Shown in pieces: positions 51,390-58,850 of a DNA stretch of 64,000 bases. Source of the DNA: Chromatiales bacterium (GTDB taxonomy: Bacteria > Pseudomonadota > Gammaproteobacteria > UBA6429 > Thiohalophilaceae); contig JALTJZ010000070.1 in the NCBI GenBank assembly GCA_027076325.1, forward strand, positions 124,001 through 188,000. Direction: 5' to 3'. The notes beneath the pieces were generated by a model. The model did not search any database. It was not told the origin of the DNA and saw nothing but the letters and a program-made list of their open reading frames with translations. Numbering within the stretch: the stretch's first letter is position 1; each line of letters begins with the position of its first letter. The position numbers were made by a program, and so were the translations under genes.

Positions 51390-51630
51390 GATCTTTTTCC
51401 TGCAAACTCATCCAAAACTAAATACCGAGGTCCAAACGCTGATCTTTTCCCCGCAAACTCATCCAAAACTAAACACCGAGGTTCAAAACGCTGATCTTTT
51501 CCCCACAAGCCAATCCAAAACTAAATACCTAAGGTTCAAAACGCTGATCTTTTCCCCGCAAACCAATCCAAAACTAAACACCGAGGTTCAAAACGCTGAT
51601 CTTTTCCCCTGCAAACTTAAGCCAAACCTC
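51390..51630. repeat. Tandem array, 52-bp unit, about 4.6 copies
   Basis: Units begin with GATCTTTTCC at 51390, 51441, 51493, 51546 and 51598 (spacing 51, 52, 53 and 52 bp). Each contains CCAAAACTAAA followed by ACCGAGGTTCAAAACGCT, with a few substitutions and single-base indels between copies. The last copy is partial and runs into the stop codon of the Cas6-like gene. There are no unique spacers, so it is not a normal CRISPR array. Confidence 0.93.
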
Positions 51631-52315
51631 AATCCGGATTAACCGCATCAATGCCCTTTTGAGGTAAAAACAGCCCACAGCCAAGTTTGCGGCCTACACC
51701 AATGCCATTTTCCTGCAATTTCACCGAATCTGCTTTTTCCAGATCAGCAAGCATTAAACCCCGTGTAATCAACTTTCTGTCAGGCAATTGTATGTAACGC
51801 TCGCGACCACACATCATTTTTTTAATCTGAATGCCTTGCTCTTTGATTTGTTCAGCACAGGCCTGGATAAACATATCTTCTGACAAACTGGCTTCACTCA
51901 CCACGACATGACGGGCAAATACAATATTCATATCACTTAATTTTCGTACAACCGATTTGCCCACACTAAGTTCATAGCCATCAACGACCAGTGTTTTACC
52001 GCTTAAGCTTTGAATATCATTTAGTCGCTCACGTGGGATCCGAAGGGTGAGCTTTTGCCTGCGAGACAGATAAAGTATTCCACTTTCAGTATTTTCAGGG
52101 CGTAACCAGCCATTACCCGACTCTGCGCCAAAAACCTGATGAATGCCAACCTGCTCGTCATCAGCCACCCAGGGTAAAACCTGTTCTATTGCTTTTGACA
52201 ATGCATGTGCATTGTCGAGCGGAATCGCCTTACCTTGCAGCTTAAACACCACGTCAACCACATTCTCGGGAATAACGAATTCGCTTTTAGTATCTTTATC
52301 TTCTGACCAGTACAT
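51629..52315 (-). CDS. cas6: Cas6/Cmx6-like (type I-MYXAN) RNA endonuclease homologue, without other cas genes
   Basis: The 228-aa protein matches the Cas6/Cmx6 family: FKLQGKAIPLDNAHALSKAI near the start, ESGNGW and LYLSRRQKLTLRIPRERL in the middle, and the C-terminal GIGVGRKLGCGLFLPQKG. The last contains GIG-VGRKL-GCG (residues 204-214), an exact fit to the Cas6 glycine-rich loop GhGxxxxxGhG. The family cleaves CRISPR precursor RNA. Here no cas1, cas2, cascade or CRISPR array is near. The gene lies between a 61-aa gene and the tandem repeats, so it may cleave another RNA. A catalytic residue is not assigned. Confidence 0.78.
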   Translation of the reverse strand: MYWSEDKDTKSEFVIPENVVDVVFKLQGKAIPLDNAHALSKAIEQVLPWVADDEQVGIHQVFGAESGNGWLRPENTESGILYLSRRQKLTLRIPRERLNDIQSLSGKTLVVDGYELSVGKSVVRKLSDMNIVFARHVVVSEASLSEDMFIQACAEQIKEQGIQIKKMMCGRERYIQLPDRKLITRGLMLADLEKADSVKLQENGIGVGRKLGCGLFLPQKGIDAVNPD

Positions 52316-52340
52316 ATTTCGTTTTTCCAGCTTGGTAAGG

Positions 52341-52526
52341 TTAGCGTGCGGAAGTAAACCGCGCTTCCAGTTGTTCTTCCCAGTTTTCAGGGGTATCGGG
52401 AAATGGCGGCTTCACATCCATTTGGAAAAACATCTCTCCCTGTCTGGCGACCGCTTCAACAGCCTTAACCAGATCTTCATACGAATCCACATCATTACCA
52501 ATGAGCAAATCACTTAACATCAACAT
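52341..52526 (-). CDS. Small protein upstream of the Cas6-like gene
   Basis: The 61-aa acidic protein reads MLMLSDLLIGNDVDSYEDLV, AVEAVARQGEMFFQMDVKPP, then a Pro/Glu-rich tail. It ends 25 bp before the Cas6-like start on the same strand, so the two are probably translated from one mRNA. No known family recognised; it contains no cysteine. Confidence 0.7.
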   Translation of the reverse strand: MLMLSDLLIGNDVDSYEDLVKAVEAVARQGEMFFQMDVKPPFPDTPENWEEQLEARFTSAR

Positions 52527-52564
52527 ATTAAACCCTTCGTTTGTTCTAAAATTTATGTTACCGG

Positions 52565-53482
52565 CTATGTATTGGCCGCACGTTCATAGTAACGTGCACG
52601 GTAAATCAATCGCTTACTTTCAGGTGCTTCCTGTTCTTCAAAGGCCATTCTATTATGTAACACATTGTTACAAAGCACGCCCTGCCCGGCTGTTAGCTTG
52701 TGCGTGAAGATAAATGCCGAGTCACTCGCTAAATAGCGTGTAATTTCGGCTAAAGCCTGTTTTAACAGCGGATTATCATCCCATTCAATACTACGTGTTC
52801 TGGCGGTATAACGTAAATGGAGGCAACCACTGCGATTATCAAGGCTAAAAACAGGCCCTGTTTGTGCCGCACGCTCAACACCTGCTTCTTTGTTAGCTGG
52901 AATTGTCAGCGCTTTTTCATCCATTAATGCACGGATAAACTCTGGATTTATATCCCGCAAATGGATATAAAGAATCTCAGGATCTAAATACTGATTCCCC
53001 CCACCCACTGGCGCATTATTCACACAGTGCAGCAACATCCCTCGAATCGTATTCTCGGGCTTATTATAGTAGCCATCAGTATGCCAGCTAATCTTACGGT
53101 TTGAATACGGGATATAGCTGGCATGGCGCCCAGCATCCTTTGTTTGTAACAAACTGATGCTGTCCTTGTCCGCACATATATTAGTATCAAGATTTTTATA
53201 ACCAAACTGCGCCGCGAACTGTTTAATGGTCGACTTATCTACCCGGGCAGGATCCTTTGCCTGATAAACACACAGATTAGCCTTAGCCAGCAGCGCGTGA
53301 ATAGCCGTATACTCTCCCTCTGTTAAATTGGGAAAATGGCTAACCGAAACAAGCAAATCCTCAGTGGATTGCGGGTAAGCTCGATATTTTCTCTGCCGCC
53401 AGGCGGTATAGGCACTTTCATTATTCAGATCAAAATGAGCTAATTCAGTGGTTTGACTAATTTTTGGTGATGACACTTGCAT
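52565..53482 (-). CDS. TauD/TfdA-family Fe(II)/2-oxoglutarate dioxygenase
   Basis: The 305-aa protein has the HTD iron motif (H134 and D136) in KISWHTDGYYN. A distal His and Arg appear in GQGVLCNNVLHNRMAFEEQ and ESKRLIYRARYYE. TauD enzymes hydroxylate sulfonates such as taurine or other small molecules, but no sulfonate transporter is adjacent and the substrate is unknown. It is the first gene of the minus-strand block that includes the Cas6-like and RspA-type genes and is divergent from dsrA. Confidence 0.85.
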   Translation of the reverse strand: MQVSSPKISQTTELAHFDLNNESAYTAWRQRKYRAYPQSTEDLLVSVSHFPNLTEGEYTAIHALLAKANLCVYQAKDPARVDKSTIKQFAAQFGYKNLDTNICADKDSISLLQTKDAGRHASYIPYSNRKISWHTDGYYNKPENTIRGMLLHCVNNAPVGGGNQYLDPEILYIHLRDINPEFIRALMDEKALTIPANKEAGVERAAQTGPVFSLDNRSGCLHLRYTARTRSIEWDDNPLLKQALAEITRYLASDSAFIFTHKLTAGQGVLCNNVLHNRMAFEEQEAPESKRLIYRARYYERAANT

Positions 53483-53590
53483 TTACTTCCTAAGTTCGTA
53501 CAATACGCGCACATTTTATATGTGTATTAGCCCGTTTAAGTCATTAAAAATCGGGATGTTACTGAAAAATATTTAATTCGCTTTAGTTGA

Positions 53591-53618
53591 TTGCGAACTG
53601 ACTAGAGTTGGCTACACT
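53591..53618 (+). promoter_or_regulatory. Weak sigma-70-like promoter candidate for dsrA
   Basis: TTGCGA (53591-53596) and TACACT (53613-53618) are separated by 16 bp. It would give a leader of about 385 nt before dsrA. Both boxes are imperfect; a sulfide-induced operon may depend on an activator. Confidence 0.25.
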
Positions 53619-53718
53619 ATGTCTGGGCTTAAAAGCTGATTTGAGTTAAAAGCAGCTAAGCCTACAAAAAATTTATCGACATATTTAATCAAGCCAATTA
53701 AATCACAGGGGTGAGTTC

Positions 53719-53763
53719 ATGTTACATACCCACCCCGAAGTATATCGCAAGATACTGATTTAA
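53719..53763 (+). CDS. Possible 14-aa leader peptide in the dsrA leader
   Basis: ATG 53719 is preceded by AGGGGTGAG and followed by 14 codons (MLHTHPEVYRKILI) to TAA 53761-53763. The start lies in the loop of a hairpin (GGGGTG 53708-53713, CACCCC 53731-53736) that also includes the Shine-Dalgarno sequence. Two His and no run of one amino acid, so classical attenuation is not obvious. This is a suggestion only. Confidence 0.2.
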   Translation: MLHTHPEVYRKILI

Positions 53764-53837
53764 TTATAAAACTAACGAACATTAGATCCTATTGTGATGA
53801 ATTACAAGGAGAAACGTTTAGACAGCACCACAACATC

Positions 53838-53853
53838 TATCCCTTAAGGGATA
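53838..53853. promoter_or_regulatory. 16-bp perfect palindrome in the dsrA leader
   Basis: TATCCCTTAAGGGATA is a perfect palindrome about 160 bp before dsrA. It could be an operator for a dimeric regulator or a leader RNA element. Its half-site TATCCCT also occurs in the inverted repeat upstream of the TrpD-like gene, with spacing of 4 instead of 2. Confidence 0.45.
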
Positions 53854-53855
53854 AG

Positions 53856-53952
53856 CCGAAATGCTTAATTCACCCCATCAGGTGGGTTTTCGGTAGACGG
53901 CTCAACCCCTAAACTTCGTCGCAAATTATAGAACCCGCTAAAGCAGGTTTTT
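53856..53952 (+). promoter_or_regulatory. Structured 5' leader of the dsr operon
   Basis: Two hairpins lie between the palindrome and dsrA. The first has outer arms CCGAAA (53856-53861) and TTTCGG (53888-53893) with inner CACC/GGTG. The second, AACCCGC (53932-53938) and GCAGGTT (53943-53949) with one mismatch and loop TAAA, is followed by TTT, like a weak terminator. Upstream, AAGGAGAAA near 53806 duplicates the ribosome-binding region of dsrA but has no start codon after it. The remaining sequence between 53483 and 54010 shows no gene. Confidence 0.45.
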
Positions 53953-54010
53953 AGATATCAAGATTTTAATTTAGTAGTTAGCTAACAGGTAACGCCTCAA
54001 GGAGAAAACC

Positions 54011-55267
54011 ATGGCTAAAAGTCAACACCCAACACCCATGCTCGACGAGCTAGAAAAAGGTCCCTGGCCTTCATTTATTTCTGGCTTTAAACGTTTGCGT
54101 GACGAACACCCTAGTGAAAACATCAATAAAGTTGCTAACTCTTTACTGGGTCAGCTCGAACACTCTTACGAAACCCGCAAAGGCTACTGGAAAGGTGGCA
54201 CGGTTTCTGTATTCGGTTATGGTGGTGGTATTATCCCGCGTTTCTCAGAAGTTGGTGAAGCCTTCCCTGAATCTAAAGAATTCCACACATTACGTGTTCA
54301 ACCTACTCCAGGTAACTACTACACAACAGATATGCTAAATCAGTTAGCAGACAGCTGGGAAAAATACGGTTCTGGCTTAATCACTTTCCACGGTCAAACG
54401 GGTAACATCATGTTTATCGGTGCTGACACAGAAAACACTCAACACTTCTTTGATGAAATCAACGATTACGGTTGGGATTTAGGTGGTGCAGGGCCATGTG
54501 TCCGTACGGCAATGTCTTGTGTTGGTGCGGCTCGTTGCGAACAGTCTTGCGCAAACGAACATGCCATTCAGCGTTACTTGGTAAACGAATTTGTTGATGA
54601 CGTTCACCGTCCAGCACTTCCGTACAAATTTAAATTCAAGATTTCTGGTTGCCCAAATGATTGTCAAAACGCTATCGAGCGCTCTGATTTCGCTGTTATT
54701 GGTACATGGCGTGATGACATGAAAATCAAGCAAGAAGAAGTTAAAAACTACATGAACACTAAAGGTCGCCAGTACATCATGGATAACGTTGTTTCACGTT
54801 GCCCAACTTCATGTATGACTTTAAATGATGACGACACGCTTAATGTGGATAACAGCAACTGCGTACGTTGCATGCACTGCATCAATGTTATGCCAAAAGC
54901 ATTATCACCAGGTGATGACAAAGGTGTAACTGTTCTTATTGGTGGTAAGCGTACTCTGAAAATTGGTGACTTAATGGGTACAGTTATCCTTCCGTTCAAA
55001 AAACTTGAAACAGAAGATGACTACGAAGAACTTGTTGAACTAGCTGGTGACACAATCGACTTCTTTGCTGAAAACGCTTTGGAGCACGAACGTACTGGTG
55101 AAATGATCGAACGTATCGGTCTGGTTAACTTCCTTGAAGGTATTGGTGTAGACGTTGATCCAAACATGGTTTCAACTCCTCGTCAGTGTTCATATGTACG
55201 TATGGACGGTTGGGACGAAGAAGCTGCAGCATGGTTTGAAAAGAAAGCTGAGCAAGCAGCGGGTTAA
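54011..55267 (+). CDS. dsrA: Reverse-type dissimilatory sulfite reductase, alpha subunit DsrA
   Basis: DsrA pairs with DsrB and carries siroheme and Fe-S clusters; the enzyme works in the oxidative direction here. The 418-aa product has the siroheme/[4Fe-4S] cysteine motifs SCVGAARCEQSC and SGCPNDCQN. A ferredoxin-type CVRCMHC follows, with a further cysteine in RCPTSC upstream. It starts at ATG 54011 with CAAGGAG just before it. It is the first gene of a twelve-gene run. Oxidative direction is inferred from the DsrEFH and DsrL genes in the same operon. Confidence 0.97.
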   Translation: MAKSQHPTPMLDELEKGPWPSFISGFKRLRDEHPSENINKVANSLLGQLEHSYETRKGYWKGGTVSVFGYGGGIIPRFSEVGEAFPESKEFHTLRVQPTPGNYYTTDMLNQLADSWEKYGSGLITFHGQTGNIMFIGADTENTQHFFDEINDYGWDLGGAGPCVRTAMSCVGAARCEQSCANEHAIQRYLVNEFVDDVHRPALPYKFKFKISGCPNDCQNAIERSDFAVIGTWRDDMKIKQEEVKNYMNTKGRQYIMDNVVSRCPTSCMTLNDDDTLNVDNSNCVRCMHCINVMPKALSPGDDKGVTVLIGGKRTLKIGDLMGTVILPFKKLETEDDYEELVELAGDTIDFFAENALEHERTGEMIERIGLVNFLEGIGVDVDPNMVSTPRQCSYVRMDGWDEEAAAWFEKKAEQAAG

Positions 55268-55340
55268 ATAAACACCCGTTGCTCTGCAACTTTACCCAGT
55301 TACTTACATTTAAATTATTTAAAGATTTAGGAGAACTATA

Positions 55341-56417
55341 ATGGCAATGGCAGATATGCGTGAGCCGATTGAATCAGGCTGCCCAGACGGGTTCCAGTAT
55401 ATGCACCCTGCAATGCGTAAAAACTTTGGTATGTGGGACTATCATGAAGATCCACAACCAGGTGTTCTTAAGCACGTTTCTAAAACAGGGGATGTCGTTT
55501 ACACTGTTAAAGCAGGTACTCAACGTATCCTCGACGTCTTCACTATTCGTAAACTTACTAAAATTGGTGACGAATTTGCTGACGGTTATATTCGTTTCAC
55601 AATTCGCTCAAATATTGAATACATAGTTACTGACGAAGCAAAAGTACAACCATTAATTAAAGCACTTGAAGATGAAGGCTTTGTTGTTGGTGGTACGCGT
55701 AACTCTGTTGCGATGATTTCACACACCCAAGGCTGGTTACACTGCGATATTCCAGGTACGGACGCATCCGGTGTTGTGAAATCAATGATGGATGAACTGA
55801 TTGACGAGTTTAAACAATGGAACATGCCTAACCGTGTTCATATCACTACCTCATGCTGCCAGATTAACTGTGGTGGTCAGGGTGATATTGCAATTAACAT
55901 CCAGCATACCAAACCGCCAAAAATCAGTCATGATTTAGTTGCTAACGTATGTGAACGACCTACTGTTGTAGCACGTTGCCCGGTAGCAGCCATTCGTCCT
56001 GCTGTGGTTAACGGCAAACCTTCTTTAGAAGTTGACGAGAAAAAATGTATCTGTTGTGGTGCATGTTTCCCACCTTGCCCACCAATGCAAATCAATGATC
56101 CAGAGCACTCTAAACTCGCTATCTGGGTTGGCGGTAACCACTCTAATGCACGTAGCAAACCTTCTTTCCAGAAACTGGTTGCTGCTGGCGTACCAAACAA
56201 TCCACCTCGCTGGCCTGAAGCGACAGGTATCGTTAAGCGTATTCTAAAAGAATACAAAGCCGGTGCTAAAGATTGGGAACGTATAAACGACTGGATTGAC
56301 CGTATTGGTTGGCCACGTTTCTTCGAAGTTACAGGGTTACCTTTCACCAAGTATCATATTGATAACTGGCGTGGTGCACGTAACTCCTTAAATGCTTCTA
56401 CTCATATCCGCTTCTAA
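55341..56417 (+). CDS. dsrB: Reverse-type dissimilatory sulfite reductase, beta subunit DsrB
   Basis: The 358-aa subunit has the motifs ITTSCCQINCGGQGDIAI and ARCPVAAIRP, and the ferredoxin segment CICCGACFPPCPPMQI that binds [4Fe-4S]. It resembles DsrA by gene duplication. It starts 73 bp after dsrA with AGGAG before the ATG. The C-terminal end ASTHIRF is complete. Confidence 0.97.
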   Translation: MAMADMREPIESGCPDGFQYMHPAMRKNFGMWDYHEDPQPGVLKHVSKTGDVVYTVKAGTQRILDVFTIRKLTKIGDEFADGYIRFTIRSNIEYIVTDEAKVQPLIKALEDEGFVVGGTRNSVAMISHTQGWLHCDIPGTDASGVVKSMMDELIDEFKQWNMPNRVHITTSCCQINCGGQGDIAINIQHTKPPKISHDLVANVCERPTVVARCPVAAIRPAVVNGKPSLEVDEKKCICCGACFPPCPPMQINDPEHSKLAIWVGGNHSNARSKPSFQKLVAAGVPNNPPRWPEATGIVKRILKEYKAGAKDWERINDWIDRIGWPRFFEVTGLPFTKYHIDNWRGARNSLNASTHIRF

Positions 56418-56433
56418 GTTAAAGGGACTGATT

Positions 56434-56826
56434 ATGAAATTTGGTATAAGCGTTCATGAAGGACCCTATACTCATCAAGCTTCTGACTCTGCTTACTTTT
56501 TTTGTAAAGCAGCGTTAGAAGCCGGTCATGAGATTTTTAGAGTCTTCTTCTATCACGATGGTGTAAATAACGGTACTAACTACGCAACGCCACCACAAGA
56601 CGATCGCCATATAATGAACCGTTGGTCAGAACTGGCGAAAGAGCATGATCTTGATCTGGTTGTCTGTGTGGCAGCGGCTCAGCGTCGTGGCATCGTGGAC
56701 GAAGGCGAACAACAACGTAACGGCAAAGAAGGCAAAAATATTGCTGATGGTTTCCGTATTTCAGGTTTAGGCCAGCTTATTGAAGCCGGCATTGAAGCCG
56801 ATCGAACTATTGTGTTTGGCGATTAG
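56434..56826 (+). CDS. dsrE: Sulfurtransferase complex subunit DsrE
   Basis: DsrE is the persulfide-carrying subunit of the hexameric DsrE2F2H2 complex, which passes sulfur to DsrC. The start is ATG 56434, giving 130 aa (MKFGISVHEGPYTHQASDSA). The catalytic cysteine is C78 in LVVCVAAAQRRG, matching the position known for A. vinosum DsrE. An in-frame upstream extension overlaps dsrB and is not family-like. Confidence 0.96.
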   Translation: MKFGISVHEGPYTHQASDSAYFFCKAALEAGHEIFRVFFYHDGVNNGTNYATPPQDDRHIMNRWSELAKEHDLDLVVCVAAAQRRGIVDEGEQQRNGKEGKNIADGFRISGLGQLIEAGIEADRTIVFGD

Positions 56827-56841
56827 AAAAGGTACATACAA

Positions 56842-57249
56842 ATGGCTGATGTTAAAAAGTTTTTATATGTAAATCGTAAAGCACCTTATGGAACGATTTA
56901 CGCATGGGAATCGTTAGAAGTTGTCCTTATTGGCGCTGCTTTCGATCAAGATGTTGCTCTGGCTTTTATTGATGACGGTGTCTATCAGTTAGTTAAAGGA
57001 CAGGACACTAAAGAAATTGGCATGAAAAATTTCTCACCCACCTACTCTGCACTAGGTGATTACGATATCAACAAAATTTACGTTGAAAAGGAATCACTGG
57101 AAGCACGCGGATTAACAATTGATGACCTTCAACATCTCGTTTGGGAAGATGAAGACGACGATTGGGCTGAGAAAGATTCTATTAAAATTGTTACTGCGAG
57201 TGAAATGGCAGAAATAATGGATCAATCAGAAGTTGTTTTAAGCTTCTAG
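56842..57249 (+). CDS. dsrF: Sulfurtransferase complex subunit DsrF
   Basis: The 135-aa TusC-like subunit (KKFLYVNRKAPYGTIYAWESLEVVLIGAAFDQD) has no cysteine, consistent with DsrF, whose role is structural. It ends in a charged stretch (EDEDDDWAEKDS) and VVLSF. It lies 15 bp after dsrE. Confidence 0.95.
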   Translation: MADVKKFLYVNRKAPYGTIYAWESLEVVLIGAAFDQDVALAFIDDGVYQLVKGQDTKEIGMKNFSPTYSALGDYDINKIYVEKESLEARGLTIDDLQHLVWEDEDDDWAEKDSIKIVTASEMAEIMDQSEVVLSF

Positions 57250-57272
57250 TTGAAGACTTGGGAGAATTAAAA

Positions 57273-57581
57273 ATGTCAATGTTACATATTGTAAATAAAT
57301 CTGCACTTGACCGTAACTCATTAGAAGCTTGCGTGAATCACACTATTAAAGGTGCCACCATTTTAATGATTGAAGACGCTGTTTACAGTGCAATGAAAAA
57401 CACTGCTTCTTCAAGCATGGTTGAAGGTGCAATGAAAGATGTTTCTGTTGCCGTACTCGGGCCAGACTTAAAAGCTCGAGGCATCAGTGAAGAAAAATTA
57501 ATCGATGGCGTAACAGTAGTTGATTACGCTGGATTTGTTGAATTAACCACAAAGAACGACACTGTTCAATCCTGGTTATAA
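57273..57581 (+). CDS. dsrH: Sulfurtransferase complex subunit DsrH
   Basis: The 102-aa TusB-like subunit starts at ATG 57273 (MSMLHIVNKSALDRNSLEAC) with GGGAG upstream. C20 is at the same position as the cysteine of A. vinosum DsrH. It completes the DsrEFH trio that distinguishes sulfur oxidizers from sulfate reducers. Confidence 0.95.
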   Translation: MSMLHIVNKSALDRNSLEACVNHTIKGATILMIEDAVYSAMKNTASSSMVEGAMKDVSVAVLGPDLKARGISEEKLIDGVTVVDYAGFVELTTKNDTVQSWL

Positions 57582-57620
57582 CTCTTTAAACTATAAGTTC
57601 ACTAGAACGAGGAAAATGTC

Positions 57621-57956
57621 ATGGCTACTATCGAAGTAAATGGTAAGCAACTAGAAGTTGATGAAGAAGGTTACTTAGCAGACCTTAACGACTGGGTACC
57701 TGAAGTTGCAGAAGTAATGTCTAAAGCTGAAGATGCTGAATTAACAGATGCTCACTGGGAAGTAATTAACTTCTTACGTGAATACTACGAAGAATACCAA
57801 ATTGCACCAGCAGTACGTGTACTGACTAAAGCGATTGGTAAAAAACTGGGTAAAGACAAAGGTAACAGCAAATACTTATACGAGTTGTTCCCATATGGCC
57901 CAGGTAAACAAGCATGTAAATATGCGGGCTTACCAAAACCAACTGGTTGCGTATAA
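57621..57956 (+). CDS. dsrC: DsrC sulfur-carrier protein
   Basis: The 111-aa protein carries two cysteines on its C-terminal arm, C99 and C110, in QACKYAGLPKPTGCV with the required ten-residue spacing. The arm swings between DsrEFH, DsrAB and DsrK and holds the trisulfide intermediate. It has ACGAGGAA before its ATG. It is followed by a hairpin before dsrM, which may set its expression above the downstream membrane genes. Confidence 0.97.
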   Translation: MATIEVNGKQLEVDEEGYLADLNDWVPEVAEVMSKAEDAELTDAHWEVINFLREYYEEYQIAPAVRVLTKAIGKKLGKDKGNSKYLYELFPYGPGKQACKYAGLPKPTGCV

Positions 57957-57978
57957 GTTACACGCATAATTAAAGTTT

Positions 57979-58001
57979 GGGGGTCAGCAAGCCTGGCCTC
58001 C
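57979..58001 (+). terminator. Hairpin between dsrC and dsrM, possible partial terminator
   Basis: GGGGGTCAG (57979-57987) and CTGGCCTCC (57993-58001) pair over 9 bp in RNA with two G-U wobbles and loop CAAGC. TCTCTTT follows, so it may end part of the transcripts or protect the dsrC 3' end. Confidence 0.5.
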
Positions 58002-58067
58002 TCTCTTTAATAAAAATAATTGACCCAAATTACTTAATTTTAAGTTAACTACAGCGAGACCTGATAA

Positions 58068-58820
58068 ATGTCAGCTCTATCCGTTTTTTATACAATTTTA
58101 TTTTATCTGGCAGCGACTATTTTTGTCGTAGGGCTTGCCTACCGCATTATCGGTTATGCAAAAACGCCTGCACCTTTAAAAATTCCAACAACCCCTGCTC
58201 CTACAACAAAGACAGGTGTTGTTTTCCGTCTATTTACAGAAGTTGCACTTTTTAATAGTTTATTTAAGGCAACAAAATGGACATGGGTATTTGGCTGGAT
58301 GTTTCATCTTTCCCTGTTACTCGCTTTCTTCCGCCATTTACGCTACGTACTATCACCTGATTCTGTTTTCTGGCCATTCATTAATAACTGGCTGGTTCTT
58401 TTCGCCGGTCAATACGGTGGCTTCCTGATGCTAATCGGCCTGGCGGGTCTGTTTGGCCGCCGAATCTTTGTCGACCGTGTACGTTACATCTCTGCCCCCT
58501 CTGACTACTTAATGCTTATTCTTATTTTTACCATTGCAGCAACCGGCATGCTGATGTCATTTGTTGAGCATACAGATATTGTACAGCTCAAAGCGTTTGT
58601 ACTTGGTCTGTTTACTTTTAGCCCTCAGGACTTACCAGATGACTTGCTATTACAAACTCATTTGGCACTCGTTGCAGCACTCATGATTATTTTTCCGGTT
58701 TCAAAACTGTTACATGCACCCGGTATTTTCTTTAGCCCAACCCGTAACCAGGTCGATAATCCACGTGAACACCGACATATTGTTGAGTGGGCTGCAAAAC
58801 TTGAAGCTGACAGAAAATAA
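58068..58820 (+). CDS. dsrM: DsrM, membrane cytochrome b subunit
   Basis: DsrM is the NarI-like diheme subunit of DsrMKJOP and exchanges electrons with quinone. The 250-aa product has about five membrane helices (LPVFYT/FYLAATIFVVGLAYRIIGY to DYLMLILIFTIAATGMLMSF). Histidines in FHLSLLLAFFRHLRY and LQTHLALV lie in or near helices and could bind heme. It is preceded by the post-dsrC hairpin. Confidence 0.95.
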   Translation: MSALSVFYTILFYLAATIFVVGLAYRIIGYAKTPAPLKIPTTPAPTTKTGVVFRLFTEVALFNSLFKATKWTWVFGWMFHLSLLLAFFRHLRYVLSPDSVFWPFINNWLVLFAGQYGGFLMLIGLAGLFGRRIFVDRVRYISAPSDYLMLILIFTIAATGMLMSFVEHTDIVQLKAFVLGLFTFSPQDLPDDLLLQTHLALVAALMIIFPVSKLLHAPGIFFSPTRNQVDNPREHRHIVEWAAKLEADRK

Positions 58821-58850
58821 ATAACACAACGAATTTTTGAGGAATCTACT

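Noticed and set aside
51390-51630. CRISPR array next to a cas6-like gene
   Set aside because: The units are contiguous 52-bp repeats without unique spacers, so it is a tandem repeat.
51301-51642. 113-aa plus-strand ORF across the tandem repeats
   Set aside because: It starts with TTG, simply translates the repeat units, shifts frame relative to the unit between copies and lacks a ribosome-binding site.
55928-56350. 140-aa minus-strand ORF over dsrB
   Set aside because: Antisense shadow of the ferredoxin part of dsrB.
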